Shown here in pieces: positions 1 through 9,109 of a stretch of DNA of 45,928 bases (its first letter is position 1; every line of letters begins with the position of its first letter). Origin of the DNA: Anaerolineae bacterium (GTDB lineage Bacteria; Chloroflexota; Anaerolineae; UBA1429); NCBI GenBank assembly GCA_007132185.1, contig SLPC01000012.1:1-45928 (forward strand), written 5' to 3'. The notes beneath the pieces were generated by a model. It was not told where the DNA came from. It did not search any database and was given only the letters and a program-made list of their open reading frames with translations. The position numbers were made by a program, and so were the translations under genes.

Positions 1-13
1 AAGGAGGTGCCCC

Positions 14-1171
14 ATGCCCGCCATCACCGATGTCGAGTTCCGCCGCTTTTCGGCCGTCCACCACAACGCCCAGCGCAATTGGCTCGTGGTCAAGCTCAAC
101 ACCGACCAGCCGGGCCTCTATGGGTTGGGCGACGCCAGCCCCATGCGGGAGGACGAGCAAGTAATGGACCTGGTGCAGGCCTTTGTCGATGACTATATGG
201 TCGGCCAGGACCCGCTCGATTCCGAGGTGCTGTGGACGCGCATCTATCACAATACCCAATCGCGCGGCGGGCGCCTGACATCCACGGCGCTTTCGGGCCT
301 GGATATCGCCCTGTGGGACCTCAAGGGCAAGATCCTGGGGCAGCCCGTCTACAAGCTGCTGGGCGGCGCGCACCGGGATCGGATTCGGGTGTACGCCAAT
401 GGTTGGTACACCAATCCCGGCGCTCCGGATCTGAACGCCGAGGAGGCCCGGCGTGTTATTGACATGGGTTATACGGCGCTCAAGTTCGATCCCTTTGGGC
501 GCGAGGCCTACTATACCATTAGCGCCGAGCAGCTCGATCTGGCCGTGGCGCGGGTGGCCGCCGTACGCGAGGCCGTCGGTCCCCATGTGGACATTCTCGT
601 CGAGGCCCACGCGCGGTTCAACGTCATGAGTGCCATTCGCATCGGCCAGCGCATGGCCGAGCACCGCCCCCTGTTCTACGAAGAGCCGGTTTCGGAGGAG
701 AACATCGGCGAGCTGCTCGAGGTGCGCCGCCGGGTGGACATTCCCATTGCCACAGGCGAGAGACTGTATTTAAAGTTTCCCTTTGCCCAGATCATCGAGG
801 CCCACGCCGCCGACGTGTTGCAGCCCGATATCGCCAATGCCGGAGGCATCACCGAGCTGAAAAAGATCGCCGCCATCGCCGAGAGCAAGCACATCACCAT
901 GGCGCCCCACAACGTCTGCTCGCCCGTGGGGGCCCAGGCCGAGTTCCACCTGGATGCATCCATCATCAATCTCGAGATCCAGGAATACCACGCCGAGTTC
1001 TACTCGCCCCACTATTTCACCGTCTTCGAGGGCTTTCCGCGGCAGGTGGATGGCTATGTGACGTTGAGCGATGCACCGGGCCTGGGGCTGGAACTGGTGG
1101 AGGACGAGATCGCGGCGCACCCGCCCCTTGAACGCACCTCGGCACGGGGCGGCAGGCATAAGGGGATCTAG
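14..1171 (+). CDS. Mandelate racemase/muconate lactonizing enzyme family protein (sugar-acid dehydratase-like)
   Basis: A 385-residue enolase-superfamily protein that should abstract a proton alpha to a carboxylate, most likely to dehydrate a sugar acid in the cytoplasm. The family's N-terminal capping domain is followed by a barrel carrying E197, E223 (in an EEP motif) and E249 (in ATGER) at the three metal-ligand positions, and H299 in APHN as the likely catalytic base. The first ligand position, usually Asp, is Glu here. The ATG start follows a textbook AAGGAGG at bases 1-7. Its stop codon overlaps that of the convergent MFS gene. The substrate cannot be read from sequence; it differs clearly from the galactonate dehydratase-like paralogue at 28844. 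Upstream neighbours lie outside the window. Confidence 0.9.
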   Translation: MPAITDVEFRRFSAVHHNAQRNWLVVKLNTDQPGLYGLGDASPMREDEQVMDLVQAFVDDYMVGQDPLDSEVLWTRIYHNTQSRGGRLTSTALSGLDIALWDLKGKILGQPVYKLLGGAHRDRIRVYANGWYTNPGAPDLNAEEARRVIDMGYTALKFDPFGREAYYTISAEQLDLAVARVAAVREAVGPHVDILVEAHARFNVMSAIRIGQRMAEHRPLFYEEPVSEENIGELLEVRRRVDIPIATGERLYLKFPFAQIIEAHAADVLQPDIANAGGITELKKIAAIAESKHITMAPHNVCSPVGAQAEFHLDASIINLEIQEYHAEFYSPHYFTVFEGFPRQVDGYVTLSDAPGLGLELVEDEIAAHPPLERTSARGGRHKGI

Positions 1172-2472
1172 CCGTCGCTCTCGGGAGCCAACGTATCAGC
1201 CCGGCGCGTGCGCATATGCAGGCGCAGGGCGGCAATGCCTACATAGACCGCGCCCATAAGGATCAGCGTCGCGCTAATGCCCAGCATGGGCTGAAAGCCG
1301 AGCCACTGGGTCAGCGTGCCGCCGGTAGCGCCGCCCAGGATGGCACCCAGACCGCCGGCTGACCCGTATAGGCCGGCCACGCGACCCCGCTGGTCCTGCC
1401 CACGTACCTCGGTGGCATAGGCCATGGCGCCAATGGTGAATGCCGAAAACGCAAATCCGCGCACCAACTGCACCCCCAGTATCCAGGGCATGATTGGGGC
1501 CACGATGTAGCCGATGAACACCATCGCCCAGGCGATAAAGCCCAGGCAGAGCATCGGCAGTCGGCCGGTGCGGTCCGAGAGCCAACCCGCCAAGATCATG
1601 AGCGGGAACTCGGACAGCGAGGCCAATGCCCACAGGCGGCTCATCACCGTCGGTGTGTAGCCGACCTCGGTCACCATGTAGAGGGCCCATACCGAATAGA
1701 CGGCGCCCATGCTCAGCGACCAGAGGAACGACGAGACCAGCAGGGGGGCCAGCGGCAGCAAGTGGGCGACGTCGCCTGTGCTGACCTGCCGAGCGCGTGT
1801 GCCGATGGTGGGGCGTGGTATGCGCAGGCGGGTGACGCGCTGGCGCAGCGACCGCGACAGCGTCCCCGGCATGGCCACCAGAGCGGCCCAGAGCTCTGCT
1901 ACCAGCGGGCGGCCGCCGGGCTGTGAGGGCTCTTTGATGAGCAGGGCGATCAGGGCTGCGGTCAGCACCAGGCCACCGGCGATGCCAAAGGGCGCGCGCA
2001 GCGAGAGTCGATCGGCGACGAGCCCCGCATTCAGGGCCATGAGCCCAAACCCCAGCGATCCCATGCCGCGATAGGCGCCCACCCTGCGCCCGCGCGCCTT
2101 GGCCCGGTCGTCCAGCAGGTCGCCCATGAGCGCCAGGCTGGCGGTGCCGTAGGCGGCCTGGGCCACGGCGTTGAGCACATACCAGGCGTACAGGAAGCGG
2201 TAATCGGGAGCCAGGGCGATCAACACATCGCCGGCGGCCAGCAGCACCAGGCCCAGCACCAGGATGGCCTTGCGACGGGCCAGTCGGTCGAGAAAGCCGC
2301 CCCAGAAGGTATTGGCCGCCACAGCCGTAAGGGACGAGACCGTGCCCAACATGCCGATGGCGACATAGCTCGCGCCCAACGACTCGGCATAGAGGGACGA
2401 CACGGGCCCCGTGATACCGCGTGACATGAACAGTATAAAGCCGATCAGCGTGAGCAGAGCGTAGGCGCTCAT
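1168..2472 (-). CDS. MFS transporter
   Basis: A Major Facilitator Superfamily permease of about 434 residues with roughly twelve hydrophobic segments and a longer, charged central loop (around residues 195-240) separating the two six-helix halves. Short basic motifs follow helix 2 (LDRLARRK) and helix 8 (LSDRTGR), as is typical of the family. I place the start at the ATG at 2472, preceded by GAGGGA; an earlier in-frame ATG at 2499 would add nine residues before the first membrane helix. The gene converges on the sugar-acid dehydratase-like gene, sharing a CTAG with its stop. Substrate unknown; drug efflux or sugar/sugar-acid transport are both possible. Confidence 0.88.
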   Translation of the reverse strand: MSAYALLTLIGFILFMSRGITGPVSSLYAESLGASYVAIGMLGTVSSLTAVAANTFWGGFLDRLARRKAILVLGLVLLAAGDVLIALAPDYRFLYAWYVLNAVAQAAYGTASLALMGDLLDDRAKARGRRVGAYRGMGSLGFGLMALNAGLVADRLSLRAPFGIAGGLVLTAALIALLIKEPSQPGGRPLVAELWAALVAMPGTLSRSLRQRVTRLRIPRPTIGTRARQVSTGDVAHLLPLAPLLVSSFLWSLSMGAVYSVWALYMVTEVGYTPTVMSRLWALASLSEFPLMILAGWLSDRTGRLPMLCLGFIAWAMVFIGYIVAPIMPWILGVQLVRGFAFSAFTIGAMAYATEVRGQDQRGRVAGLYGSAGGLGAILGGATGGTLTQWLGFQPMLGISATLILMGAVYVGIAALRLHMRTRRADTLAPESDG

Positions 2473-2602
2473 TGTGTATCCCTCGTATTGCACCGGCAAT
2501 GCCCGATTCTAGTGCGTTTGGGCGCTGCGCCCAAACGGGCGCTACGCACATACCGGAGCTGTATCGCCCACAATGGATGGATGACAATTGTTGGGTTGGC
2601 CA

Positions 2603-2630
2603 TTGACAAGCGGTTTACCTATGCTAAACT
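2603..2630 (+). promoter_or_regulatory. Sigma-70-type promoter for the peroxiredoxin gene
   Basis: A consensus TTGACA (2603-2608) and TAAACT (2625-2630) are separated by 16 bases, about 55 bases before the peroxiredoxin ATG. The region between 2473 and 2683 holds no gene. I see no obvious OxyR or PerR palindrome. Confidence 0.7.
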
Positions 2631-2683
2631 GTATGTGTAGCTACGGTAGGTCGGTATTATATCGTATGTGATGGGAGGTCAGT

Positions 2684-3328
2684 ATGGACGAGCAGATGGT
2701 TTCCTTTCCGCGTCTCAACGAAAAGGCGCCCGATTTCGATGCGCCGACCACGGCCGGCCAGCGCAAGCTCTCTGACTACAAGGGCAAATGGCTGATCCTG
2801 TTCTCGCATCCGGCGGATTTTACACCGGTATGCACCACAGAGTTTGTGGCATTTGCCGAGATATATCCCCAACTGCAAGAGCGTGACGTGGAGCTCTTGG
2901 GGCTGAGCATCGACAGCATCTACTCGCACATTGCCTGGGAACGGCGGATTGAGGAAAAGCTGGGGGTCAAGATTCCCTTCCCGATCATTGCAGACCTGAG
3001 CATGGAGGTCGCCAAGGCATATGGCATGGTCCACCCGGGGGCCAGTACAACGCAGGCGGTACGCGCCGTATTCGTGATTGATCCCGACCAAAAGCTGCGC
3101 GCCATGATCTATTATCCGCTGAGCAATGGCCGTAACATGGACGAGATCCTGCGCCTGATCGACTCGCTCCAGACCGCTGACAGAGAGAAGGTCGCCACTC
3201 CGGCAAACTGGCGCCCCGGCGACAAGGTCATTGTGCCTCCTCCGACGACAGCCGAGGCTGCGGAGGAGCGCATGGCCGAGGGATACGAGTGCATCGACTG
3301 GTTCTTGTGTAAAAAGACGCTCGAGTGA
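2684..3328 (+). CDS. Peroxiredoxin, Prx6 family (thiol-dependent peroxidase)
   Basis: A 214-residue peroxiredoxin that reduces hydrogen peroxide and organic hydroperoxides in the cytoplasm. The peroxidatic cysteine is C50 in PVCTTE, with the conserved upstream Pro and Thr. The C-terminal extension carries two more cysteines, C203 and C209, separated by five residues, an arrangement like that of archaeal Prx6 enzymes that resolve the sulfenate through a C-terminal cysteine pair. Length fits that long subgroup. The ATG start follows GGGAGG. The gene is monocistronic, with its own promoter and a perfect stem-loop after it. Confidence 0.95.
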   Translation: MDEQMVSFPRLNEKAPDFDAPTTAGQRKLSDYKGKWLILFSHPADFTPVCTTEFVAFAEIYPQLQERDVELLGLSIDSIYSHIAWERRIEEKLGVKIPFPIIADLSMEVAKAYGMVHPGASTTQAVRAVFVIDPDQKLRAMIYYPLSNGRNMDEILRLIDSLQTADREKVATPANWRPGDKVIVPPPTTAEAAEERMAEGYECIDWFLCKKTLE

Positions 3329-3384
3329 GCTATGGGGCGCTTGGCGACGGGCGCTCTGCAGGCAGAACGTGCGGTTGAGAGTAA

Positions 3385-3419
3385 ATCGGGAGGCTACTCC
3401 AGCAGAGTAGCCTCCCGAT
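3385..3419. terminator. Bidirectional intrinsic terminator between convergent genes
   Basis: A perfect 15-bp inverted repeat (3385-3399 and 3405-3419) with a 5-base loop lies between the peroxiredoxin stop and the stop of the convergent unknown gene. There is no long T run on either side, so termination strength is uncertain, but the position suits a shared terminator. Confidence 0.75.
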
Positions 3420-3433
3420 CTCGTCCGCCCAGG

Positions 3434-4924
3434 TCACACCTGGTATAAGACTAGCCGCATGATCCTTTTCTCATCGGGTGCATAGCCCATGGGGCCTTGG
3501 GGGATGGCCTTGGCGATCTGGATATAGCCCGCGTCCATATACTCCCAGATCACCTGGAACGGGACCTTGCCCGGCACCCACTTTTCCACGATCATGGCGC
3601 CATGGCCGGGGAGCACAGTAAATACGACCTGGCGCGGGTCGTTAGGGTTGCACAGGGCCTCTGATTGCGCAAAGGCCTCTTTGATCGCCTGGGCCTGGGC
3701 GCCAGTACCGCAGGATACGAGATAGTGATAGAAGGCGTCGGCCAAGGGCATGAACTGGACATGGTCCGGGTCATAGGCGTCTACACCCCGGTGGCCATGC
3801 AGCCGGGAGCGAATCACTGGCACCTCGGCCTGGATATCCCATTCCTCGCCGAGCGTGATGCAGGGCAGGGGGCCGTCCATCTCGACCATCTCGACCGCCT
3901 CGGTGGAGGGGGGTGTGTTGAGCTTGCCCTCGACATGGCGCACCTGGGCCCCCATGCTGGTCGCCGTCACGCCCACCAGCACCGCCAGGTCATCGTCGGT
4001 GAGGTTGCCCTTGTCGACGGGACGCGCACTGCCGGTGACCGTCGCTACCAGCGCCTCCAGCTGGGGGTCCCAGGTGGCAAAGCAGCCCTCGCTATACTGG
4101 CTGGCCAACACATCAGAGACCGCCGGGATATGGATCAGGTCGTCGACCCGGATCATGCGCGTGAAAAAGTTGCGATTGCCCAGCTCGACGCCCGCGACCC
4201 GCATGGCCATGCGGGTCGTAGACTGCTCCCATTCCTCGCGGGAGATGGGCTCGTCCACCACCTCGTGATTGGTTACCTCGGAGGTGCTGGCCGTCGTCAC
4301 AATGCGCAGCGCAATGTCACGGTAGAACTCGTCGGGGTTCGAGGGATTGCTGGTGGGGTGCGCCCCCACGAGGTCAAAGTGATACAGTGTCTCGGGCTCT
4401 TCATCGCCGATCAACAGGAGCAACCGGATGCACTTGGCCTGGGCCTGCAGCACGCGCTCCAGCGTCAGAATGGGGCCGCCACGCTGCCCCTGCTCCACCA
4501 GCGTTTGCCAGGCGGTAGGCGCCAGACCCTCAAAGGCGAAATCCTCGGGCCGAATGGGATCCCGCTGCAGAGCGCCCTCGAGATGCTCCATGATCTCGCG
4601 GAACTCGGCGGGGGTCATCAGTATGAGGGTGTAGAGAGAGGGCGTGTGGCTCAGACCAAAGCGGCGGCGCATGGTAAACATGAGCGCATCGCGCCAACCG
4701 AGGGGCTGGCCGTACCGATAGGTCGTCAGCACGAGGTCTGTCTCGCTATCGGGTGCGTCCAACACGGTGTGGCCCAGCTCTGCCATCTGCCTGCCGACGC
4801 CCTCCAGGACGCGCTCCATGAGGGGGTGTTCGTGGCCGGGCACGATGGCGGCGCGGACCTTGTTCAGCCAGGGATGTATCGGGCGGTCGGTTGGGGTCAA
4901 TGTGCCTTCTCTTTTTCGCTGCAT
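3434..4924 (-). CDS. Conserved-looking protein of unknown function (497 residues)
   Basis: I do not recognise this family. The protein is soluble, with no signal peptide or membrane helix. Recognisable landmarks are a HEHPLMERV segment near the N-terminus, a central Asp/Glu-rich half with WEQSTTRMAMRV, and a C-terminal part with a CGTGAQ motif and VLPGHGAMIVEKW. I place the start at ATG 4924, preceded by AAGGA; an upstream in-frame start at 4999 would overlap the preceding SDR gene. It lies 40 bases downstream of that SDR on the same strand, so the two are probably cotranscribed. The continuous frame and GC-rich third positions argue that it is a real gene. Confidence 0.8.
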   Translation of the reverse strand: MQRKREGTLTPTDRPIHPWLNKVRAAIVPGHEHPLMERVLEGVGRQMAELGHTVLDAPDSETDLVLTTYRYGQPLGWRDALMFTMRRRFGLSHTPSLYTLILMTPAEFREIMEHLEGALQRDPIRPEDFAFEGLAPTAWQTLVEQGQRGGPILTLERVLQAQAKCIRLLLLIGDEEPETLYHFDLVGAHPTSNPSNPDEFYRDIALRIVTTASTSEVTNHEVVDEPISREEWEQSTTRMAMRVAGVELGNRNFFTRMIRVDDLIHIPAVSDVLASQYSEGCFATWDPQLEALVATVTGSARPVDKGNLTDDDLAVLVGVTATSMGAQVRHVEGKLNTPPSTEAVEMVEMDGPLPCITLGEEWDIQAEVPVIRSRLHGHRGVDAYDPDHVQFMPLADAFYHYLVSCGTGAQAQAIKEAFAQSEALCNPNDPRQVVFTVLPGHGAMIVEKWVPGKVPFQVIWEYMDAGYIQIAKAIPQGPMGYAPDEKRIMRLVLYQV

Positions 4925-4964
4925 CGCGTTGAGGGTCCTTTCAGCGGGACGAATCCGTGTTTTA

Positions 4965-5750
4965 TCATGACGCAGGCCAGCCCTGGAGCCGCAGGACACG
5001 AATCAGCCAGTCTCCCACAGCTGGTGACAATTCTCGAAGCACGTAAAGGTATCCTGTGAATGGATAGATAATACGTCGCTGGCGGCGCTCTAGGCCATTG
5101 ATGATCTTTTGTGCCAGTTTCTCGGGCGACACCTTGGGCGAGATCCAGGATGTGCGTAGATGATCGAGCATTGGCGTGTCAATGCGTCCCGGATATATGA
5201 TCGTGACGGAGATGCCCTCTTTGGCCAGATCCTGGCGCATTACCTGGGCGATGCCGCTCAGGGCGGCTTTCGAGGCCACATAGGGGCCATCGCCGGGTAT
5301 TGGTATCTTGGCTCCTAGCGAGGCCATGAACACCAAATGGCCGTTGCCCTGTTGTTGCATCTGTGGCAGAACGGCGAGCGCAGTGCGCATGGCGCCGAAA
5401 TAGTTGATTTCCATGGCCTGTTGCAGAGACGCGAGATCCAGTTCGGCGCTTGGAGTCTGCACATAGATGCCGGCGTTGGCAATGACGATATCGATGCGCC
5501 CCCATGTCTCGACCACACGCTGCACCAGCGCCTCGACCTGAGCATCGTCCGTGACATCCGCGGCAATGGTCAGTGCCTCTCCGCCGGCGGACGTGATATC
5601 TGCCGCTACTTGCTCCAGGCGGGAGACGCGACGTGCAGACAGGGCCACACGCACGCCCTGGGCGGCCAGAGCATGTGCCAACGCCTCTCCGATCCCACCG
5701 GACGCGCCGGTCAGGATTGCCGCTTGGCCTGCCAAGGAACGCTTCGCCAA
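4965..5750 (-). CDS. Short-chain dehydrogenase/reductase (SDR)
   Basis: A 261-residue NAD(P)-dependent oxidoreductase. The N-terminal TGASGGIG cofactor loop, the NAG motif, the catalytic Ser in MASLG and the YVASK pair are all present. Arg residues just after the cofactor loop (ARR) suggest NADP(H). A C-terminal stretch, IYPFTGYLYVLREL, is hydrophobic, as in SDRs that act on lipids or other apolar substrates. The start is a TTG at 5750, six bases after AGGAGG; no ATG fits. It heads a two-gene unit with the unknown 497-residue protein. Substrate not assignable. Confidence 0.9.
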   Translation of the reverse strand: MAKRSLAGQAAILTGASGGIGEALAHALAAQGVRVALSARRVSRLEQVAADITSAGGEALTIAADVTDDAQVEALVQRVVETWGRIDIVIANAGIYVQTPSAELDLASLQQAMEINYFGAMRTALAVLPQMQQQGNGHLVFMASLGAKIPIPGDGPYVASKAALSGIAQVMRQDLAKEGISVTIIYPGRIDTPMLDHLRTSWISPKVSPEKLAQKIINGLERRQRRIIYPFTGYLYVLRELSPAVGDWLIRVLRLQGWPAS

Positions 5751-5777
5751 CCCTCACCTCCTAATCATATCGGAGCT

Positions 5778-5805
5778 ATTATAGGCCAAAACGTGCGATG
5801 CACAA
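5778..5805 (-). promoter_or_regulatory. Promoter of the SDR/unknown-protein operon
   Basis: On the minus strand TTGTGC (5805-5800) and a perfect TATAAT (5783-5778) are 16 bases apart, about 27 bases upstream of the TTG start. The leader would be short, carrying only the ribosome binding site. Confidence 0.65.
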
Positions 5806-5887
5806 TCAGCCCATGGCAGACTGGCGGCGCCCTATTGGTCTGCTACACGGAGCGGCTGAACCTCAGCTGTTTTCACTCTTGCATGGA

Positions 5888-6679
5888 TCAGTAGCTGAAC
5901 TCGGCTACTACCATGGTATGGTCAGAGGGGCGCTCTGCCCGGCGGGCCTCCAGGTCGATCCAGGCGTCGGTGCAGCGTTCGGCCATCGGCGACGTCCCCA
6001 GGATATGGTCCACACGCCAGCCCAACCCCCGATCCAGGGCGCTCGGTACACGATAGTCATAGTAGCTATACTGCTCGGGCTCGTCAGGATGGTGCAGACG
6101 GAACAGGTCCACAAAGCCCCAATCACAGGTTTGCTGGAAGGCCTCGCGCGCATCGGGGTGAAAGTCCACATGCTTGGCGAGGCGCTTGGGGTCGTGGACA
6201 TCGATAGGCTCGGGGGCCACGTTCATGTCGCCCGCCCAGATCAAGGGCTCTTGGACAGAATAATGCCGCTCAAAGAGTTTGCGCAGGCGTTGAAACCAGG
6301 CCAGTTTGTAGGCAAACATCTCATGATCTACCTTGCGCCCCTGTGGGACGTAGGTGTTCACGATGGCCAGCTCGCCGATGCGCAGGCGGATCAGGCGCGC
6401 CTCATCTGGCTCATCGCCGTCGTCCAGGCCAAAGACAACGTCTGTCGGCTCCTCGCGCGAGAGTACCGCCACCCCGGCGTGGGATTTCTGGCCGCGATGA
6501 ACCACATGATAACCCAGGTCCTGGATCTCTTGCGCGGGGAACTCGTGATCCTGCACCTTGGTCTCTTGCACGCATAGCACATCCACATCATTGTCCTGCA
6601 GCCAGGCCAGGATCTGGGGCAGCCGAATGCGGATCGAATTGGCGTTGTAGGTGGCAAGTCTGAAACGGTCATTGCTCAT
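5888..6679 (-). CDS. xthA: Exodeoxyribonuclease III (AP endonuclease)
   Basis: A 263-residue Mg-dependent exonuclease/AP endonuclease of the EEP superfamily, acting in base excision repair. Seen in order: NANSIR near the N-terminus, the metal ligand Glu39 in CVQETK, NTYVPQG, the GDMNVAP loop with catalytic Asp and Asn, the WRVDHIL motif, and the terminal SDHTMV histidine. The ATG at 6679 overlaps the kinase stop by one base (TGATG), so translation is probably coupled. A repair nuclease behind a carbohydrate kinase looks like operon convenience, not shared function. Confidence 0.95.
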   Translation of the reverse strand: MSNDRFRLATYNANSIRIRLPQILAWLQDNDVDVLCVQETKVQDHEFPAQEIQDLGYHVVHRGQKSHAGVAVLSREEPTDVVFGLDDGDEPDEARLIRLRIGELAIVNTYVPQGRKVDHEMFAYKLAWFQRLRKLFERHYSVQEPLIWAGDMNVAPEPIDVHDPKRLAKHVDFHPDAREAFQQTCDWGFVDLFRLHHPDEPEQYSYYDYRVPSALDRGLGWRVDHILGTSPMAERCTDAWIDLEARRAERPSDHTMVVAEFSY

Positions 6680-8199
6680 CAAGCTCTCTCCTCGGAAAAG
6701 TCAGCGATACGATCATAAAGTGGCGCCAGAGCACCATAGGCATCGTTGAACAACCCGTACAGGTCACCATAGCGGCGCGAGACGTCGGGTCGCGGGGCCT
6801 CGGCGGGCTCGACCTTGACCAGGTGATTCACAACGTCGTAGCCCTCGAACAATCCTACGCCTACACCCCCCGCCACGGCAGCCCCCAGCGAGGTGGCCTC
6901 CACCGTAAGCTGCGCGCGCAACAGCGGCAGATCGAGCACGTCAGCCAGGATCTGCCGCCACAGGGCCGAGCGCGCTCCGCCGCCGATCACCCGTAGATCC
7001 CGGATCGGCGCGCCCTGCTGCCGAAAGGCATCCAGGATGATGCGCAAGTTGAGAGCCACTCCCTCCAACACTGCGCGTGCCATCTCGGCTCGGCCATGGG
7101 CCATGGTGAGGCCTACAAAGCTGCCCCGCGCCTTGGGGTTCCAATGGGGGCTGCGTTCGCCGATCAGGTAGGGCAAAAAGAGCAGGCCCCCGGCGCCTGG
7201 CTCAACCTGGGATGCGAGGGCGTCCAGTCTGGCGTACTGGCGCTCGTCGGCATCGCCGCGCAAGAGGCGCTCTAGCCAGTCGAAAGAGCCCCCAGCGCAC
7301 TGCATCGTTCCGGTGGGGAACAGGTAGGCAGGATCCAGATGGGCAAAGGTAAAGGTGCGCTGCAGTGGATCATAGAGTGGGTCAGGGCTGACAAAGGCGA
7401 TCCACGAGGAAGATCCGATGTAGCAGTAGGCGTCGTGCAGGCCCACCACCCCGGCTCCTGCCGTGGCGCAGGCCCCATCTCCGCCGCCGATCACCACCGG
7501 CGTGCCCATGCGCAGCCCAGTCTCTCGCGCCGCGGTAGGCGTAACATGGCCCACCACGGTGCTCGAAGGCACGGCAGGTGGTAGCAGATCGGGCGAGAGC
7601 TCCAGGGCCTGCAGGATCTCGTCCGACCAGCGTCGCTCCTGTAGGTCGAACAGGTTGGTGCCCGAGGCGTCAGAGTAGTCGGTGGCATAGGCGCCAGTCA
7701 GTCGAAAGACGGCATAGTCCTTGGCCTGCAGGAAGCGGCGGGTCTGCCGAAAGATGTCGGGCTGATGCTGGCGCAGCCAGAGGATCTTGGACGCTGTGTA
7801 GCTTGCGCTGGCGCGATGCCCCGTGATGCGGTAGACACGTTCTGCCGTGAGGGCCTGGGCCAGGCGTTCGGCCTGGGCCCCGGCGCGTTGGTCGGCCCAG
7901 ATGATGGCTGAGCGTAACGGGTTGCCCGCGGCGTCGACGGGCAAACAGCCCATCATCTGGCCCGAGAAACTGATCACAGCCACATCGTCCGGCGTCACGG
8001 CATTTTGGGACAAGAGCAGGCGCGTCGAGTTGGCCACGGCGTCGCACCAGTCGGCGGGATCCTGCTCGGCCCACGACGCCCGCGGATAGGCCGTTTCATA
8101 GGAGCAGGTCGCACTGGCCAGCAGAGCGCCTGAGGGATCAAAAAGCGATGCTTTGTTGCCCGTAGTGCCCAGATCGTGGGCCAGGATCAGGGAGCTCAT
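6679..8199 (-). CDS. FGGY-family carbohydrate kinase (xylulokinase-like)
   Basis: A 506-residue sugar kinase of the two-domain actin-like fold. The N-terminal phosphate motif DLGTTGNK, the GQMMG and WADQRA substrate-loop motifs typical of xylulokinases, the GGGDGA loop, the [13 protein letters not shown] motif and the C-terminal GGGARS adenosine motif are all present. It probably phosphorylates a ketopentose such as xylulose, though FGGY specificity is hard to read. I start it at ATG 8199, one base after the stop of the preceding phosphoesterase gene, with GGAG just upstream. Its stop overlaps the xthA start. Confidence 0.88.
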   Translation of the reverse strand: MSSLILAHDLGTTGNKASLFDPSGALLASATCSYETAYPRASWAEQDPADWCDAVANSTRLLLSQNAVTPDDVAVISFSGQMMGCLPVDAAGNPLRSAIIWADQRAGAQAERLAQALTAERVYRITGHRASASYTASKILWLRQHQPDIFRQTRRFLQAKDYAVFRLTGAYATDYSDASGTNLFDLQERRWSDEILQALELSPDLLPPAVPSSTVVGHVTPTAARETGLRMGTPVVIGGGDGACATAGAGVVGLHDAYCYIGSSSWIAFVSPDPLYDPLQRTFTFAHLDPAYLFPTGTMQCAGGSFDWLERLLRGDADERQYARLDALASQVEPGAGGLLFLPYLIGERSPHWNPKARGSFVGLTMAHGRAEMARAVLEGVALNLRIILDAFRQQGAPIRDLRVIGGGARSALWRQILADVLDLPLLRAQLTVEATSLGAAVAGGVGVGLFEGYDVVNHLVKVEPAEAPRPDVSRRYGDLYGLFNDAYGALAPLYDRIADFSEERA

Positions 8200-8200
8200 T

Positions 8201-8935
8201 TCACTTCTCCAAGGTCTCCTCATGCCAGGCGAGCCCGTCCTCGGATAGCTCGTATACCCAGTAGCGGTACGGTCGCTCACAAAAGGCTGGCGTCACGGCG
8301 AACCAGGTGTCATCAACCGCGAGGGGAGGCACGCCCTTGTGATAGTGGCCGGAGAGCACCAGGCGCACCCTGCCGCTGCGGACGATCTGTTTCTGCAGCG
8401 CCTCGGCATCGGCATAGCTGTAGGGGTAATTGTCGTTCAAGGGCGGCCACACGACATAATGCTGGAGGTGCACTTGGGGAAGCGGATTATCATCCTCCAG
8501 CACCGACGCGAACCTCTCTCGCTCGTCGCCAGTACGGTAGGGGACATACCCTTGGCCCTGCCGGTCCTGAAAGGTCAACACCCGATAGCCGGCGATGACA
8601 CGTTCGGGCGTGGGGGGGAACACCTGATGGCAGAGTTCGTCGAGATCATGGTTGCCCGGCATGACGATAGATAGGCAGGATATCTGAGCCAGTAACTGGC
8701 GCATCAGGATCAGGTCCGACAGGGCCAGCTCCCGAAAACGGGGGTCGGCGCGATACTCTAGCGGATAGTCGAGGAGATCGCCGGTCACCGCCAGTAGGTC
8801 TGGTTGCTGGGCCTCGATGCGGGTGATGGCGCGTTCCAGCAGCCTCAGAGTCGTACGGCTGCGACGCTCAGGTATGGACGATGTGCCAGGCAAATGGTGG
8901 CGTAGATGCAGGTCGGTGAGATGTACGATACGCAT
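8201..8935 (-). CDS. Metallophosphoesterase (calcineurin-like, Icc/CpdA type)
   Basis: A 244-residue binuclear-metal phosphohydrolase. It shows the family's ordered motifs: DLHLR at the N-terminus, GDLLD, GNHD and GHYHKG. These match phosphodiesterases of the Icc/CpdA group, but the substrate (cyclic nucleotide or other phosphate ester) cannot be told. The start at ATG 8935 follows GGGAGG; a longer frame upstream has no better site. It is the first gene of a three-gene operon with the FGGY kinase and xthA. Confidence 0.88.
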   Translation of the reverse strand: MRIVHLTDLHLRHHLPGTSSIPERRSRTTLRLLERAITRIEAQQPDLLAVTGDLLDYPLEYRADPRFRELALSDLILMRQLLAQISCLSIVMPGNHDLDELCHQVFPPTPERVIAGYRVLTFQDRQGQGYVPYRTGDERERFASVLEDDNPLPQVHLQHYVVWPPLNDNYPYSYADAEALQKQIVRSGRVRLVLSGHYHKGVPPLAVDDTWFAVTPAFCERPYRYWVYELSEDGLAWHEETLEK

Positions 8936-8957
8936 GGCGAGCCTCCCTCTCCTATAA

Positions 8958-8986
8958 GGAATACTGGAAGCGGCCGAGCATGTCAA
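8958..8986 (-). promoter_or_regulatory. Probable promoter of the phosphoesterase-kinase-xthA operon
   Basis: On the minus strand a consensus TTGACA (8986-8981) is followed after 17 bases by TATTCC (8963-8958), a weaker -10, a short distance before the ATG at 8935. Confidence 0.5.
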
Positions 8987-9032
8987 GCGCGGCAGAGGGC
9001 TCGCAACAGGCGGGGCAAAGGAAGACGGGAGA

Positions 9033-9061
9033 TTGGAGTCTCAGGGTTAGGATGCTATACT
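9033..9061 (+). promoter_or_regulatory. Promoter of the DUF1461-HD operon
   Basis: TTGGAG (9033-9038) and TATACT (9056-9061) with a 17-base spacer, about 50 bases before the GTG start at 9110. Confidence 0.6.
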
Positions 9062-9109
9062 GGTGCGGGTTTCTGGTCGGGACCTGTCGACAAGGAGTAG
9101 AGTTCGCCC

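Noticed and set aside
1274-2587. Open frame of 437 residues on the minus strand, overlapping the MFS gene
   Set aside because: Arg/Gly/Pro-rich shadow of the MFS transporter in another frame; no membrane helices and no motif.
3665-5059. Open frame of 464 residues on the plus strand
   Set aside because: It is antisense to the 497-residue unknown gene and the SDR end, has low-complexity composition and no ribosome site. The minus-strand gene has a good start and sits tidily in its operon.
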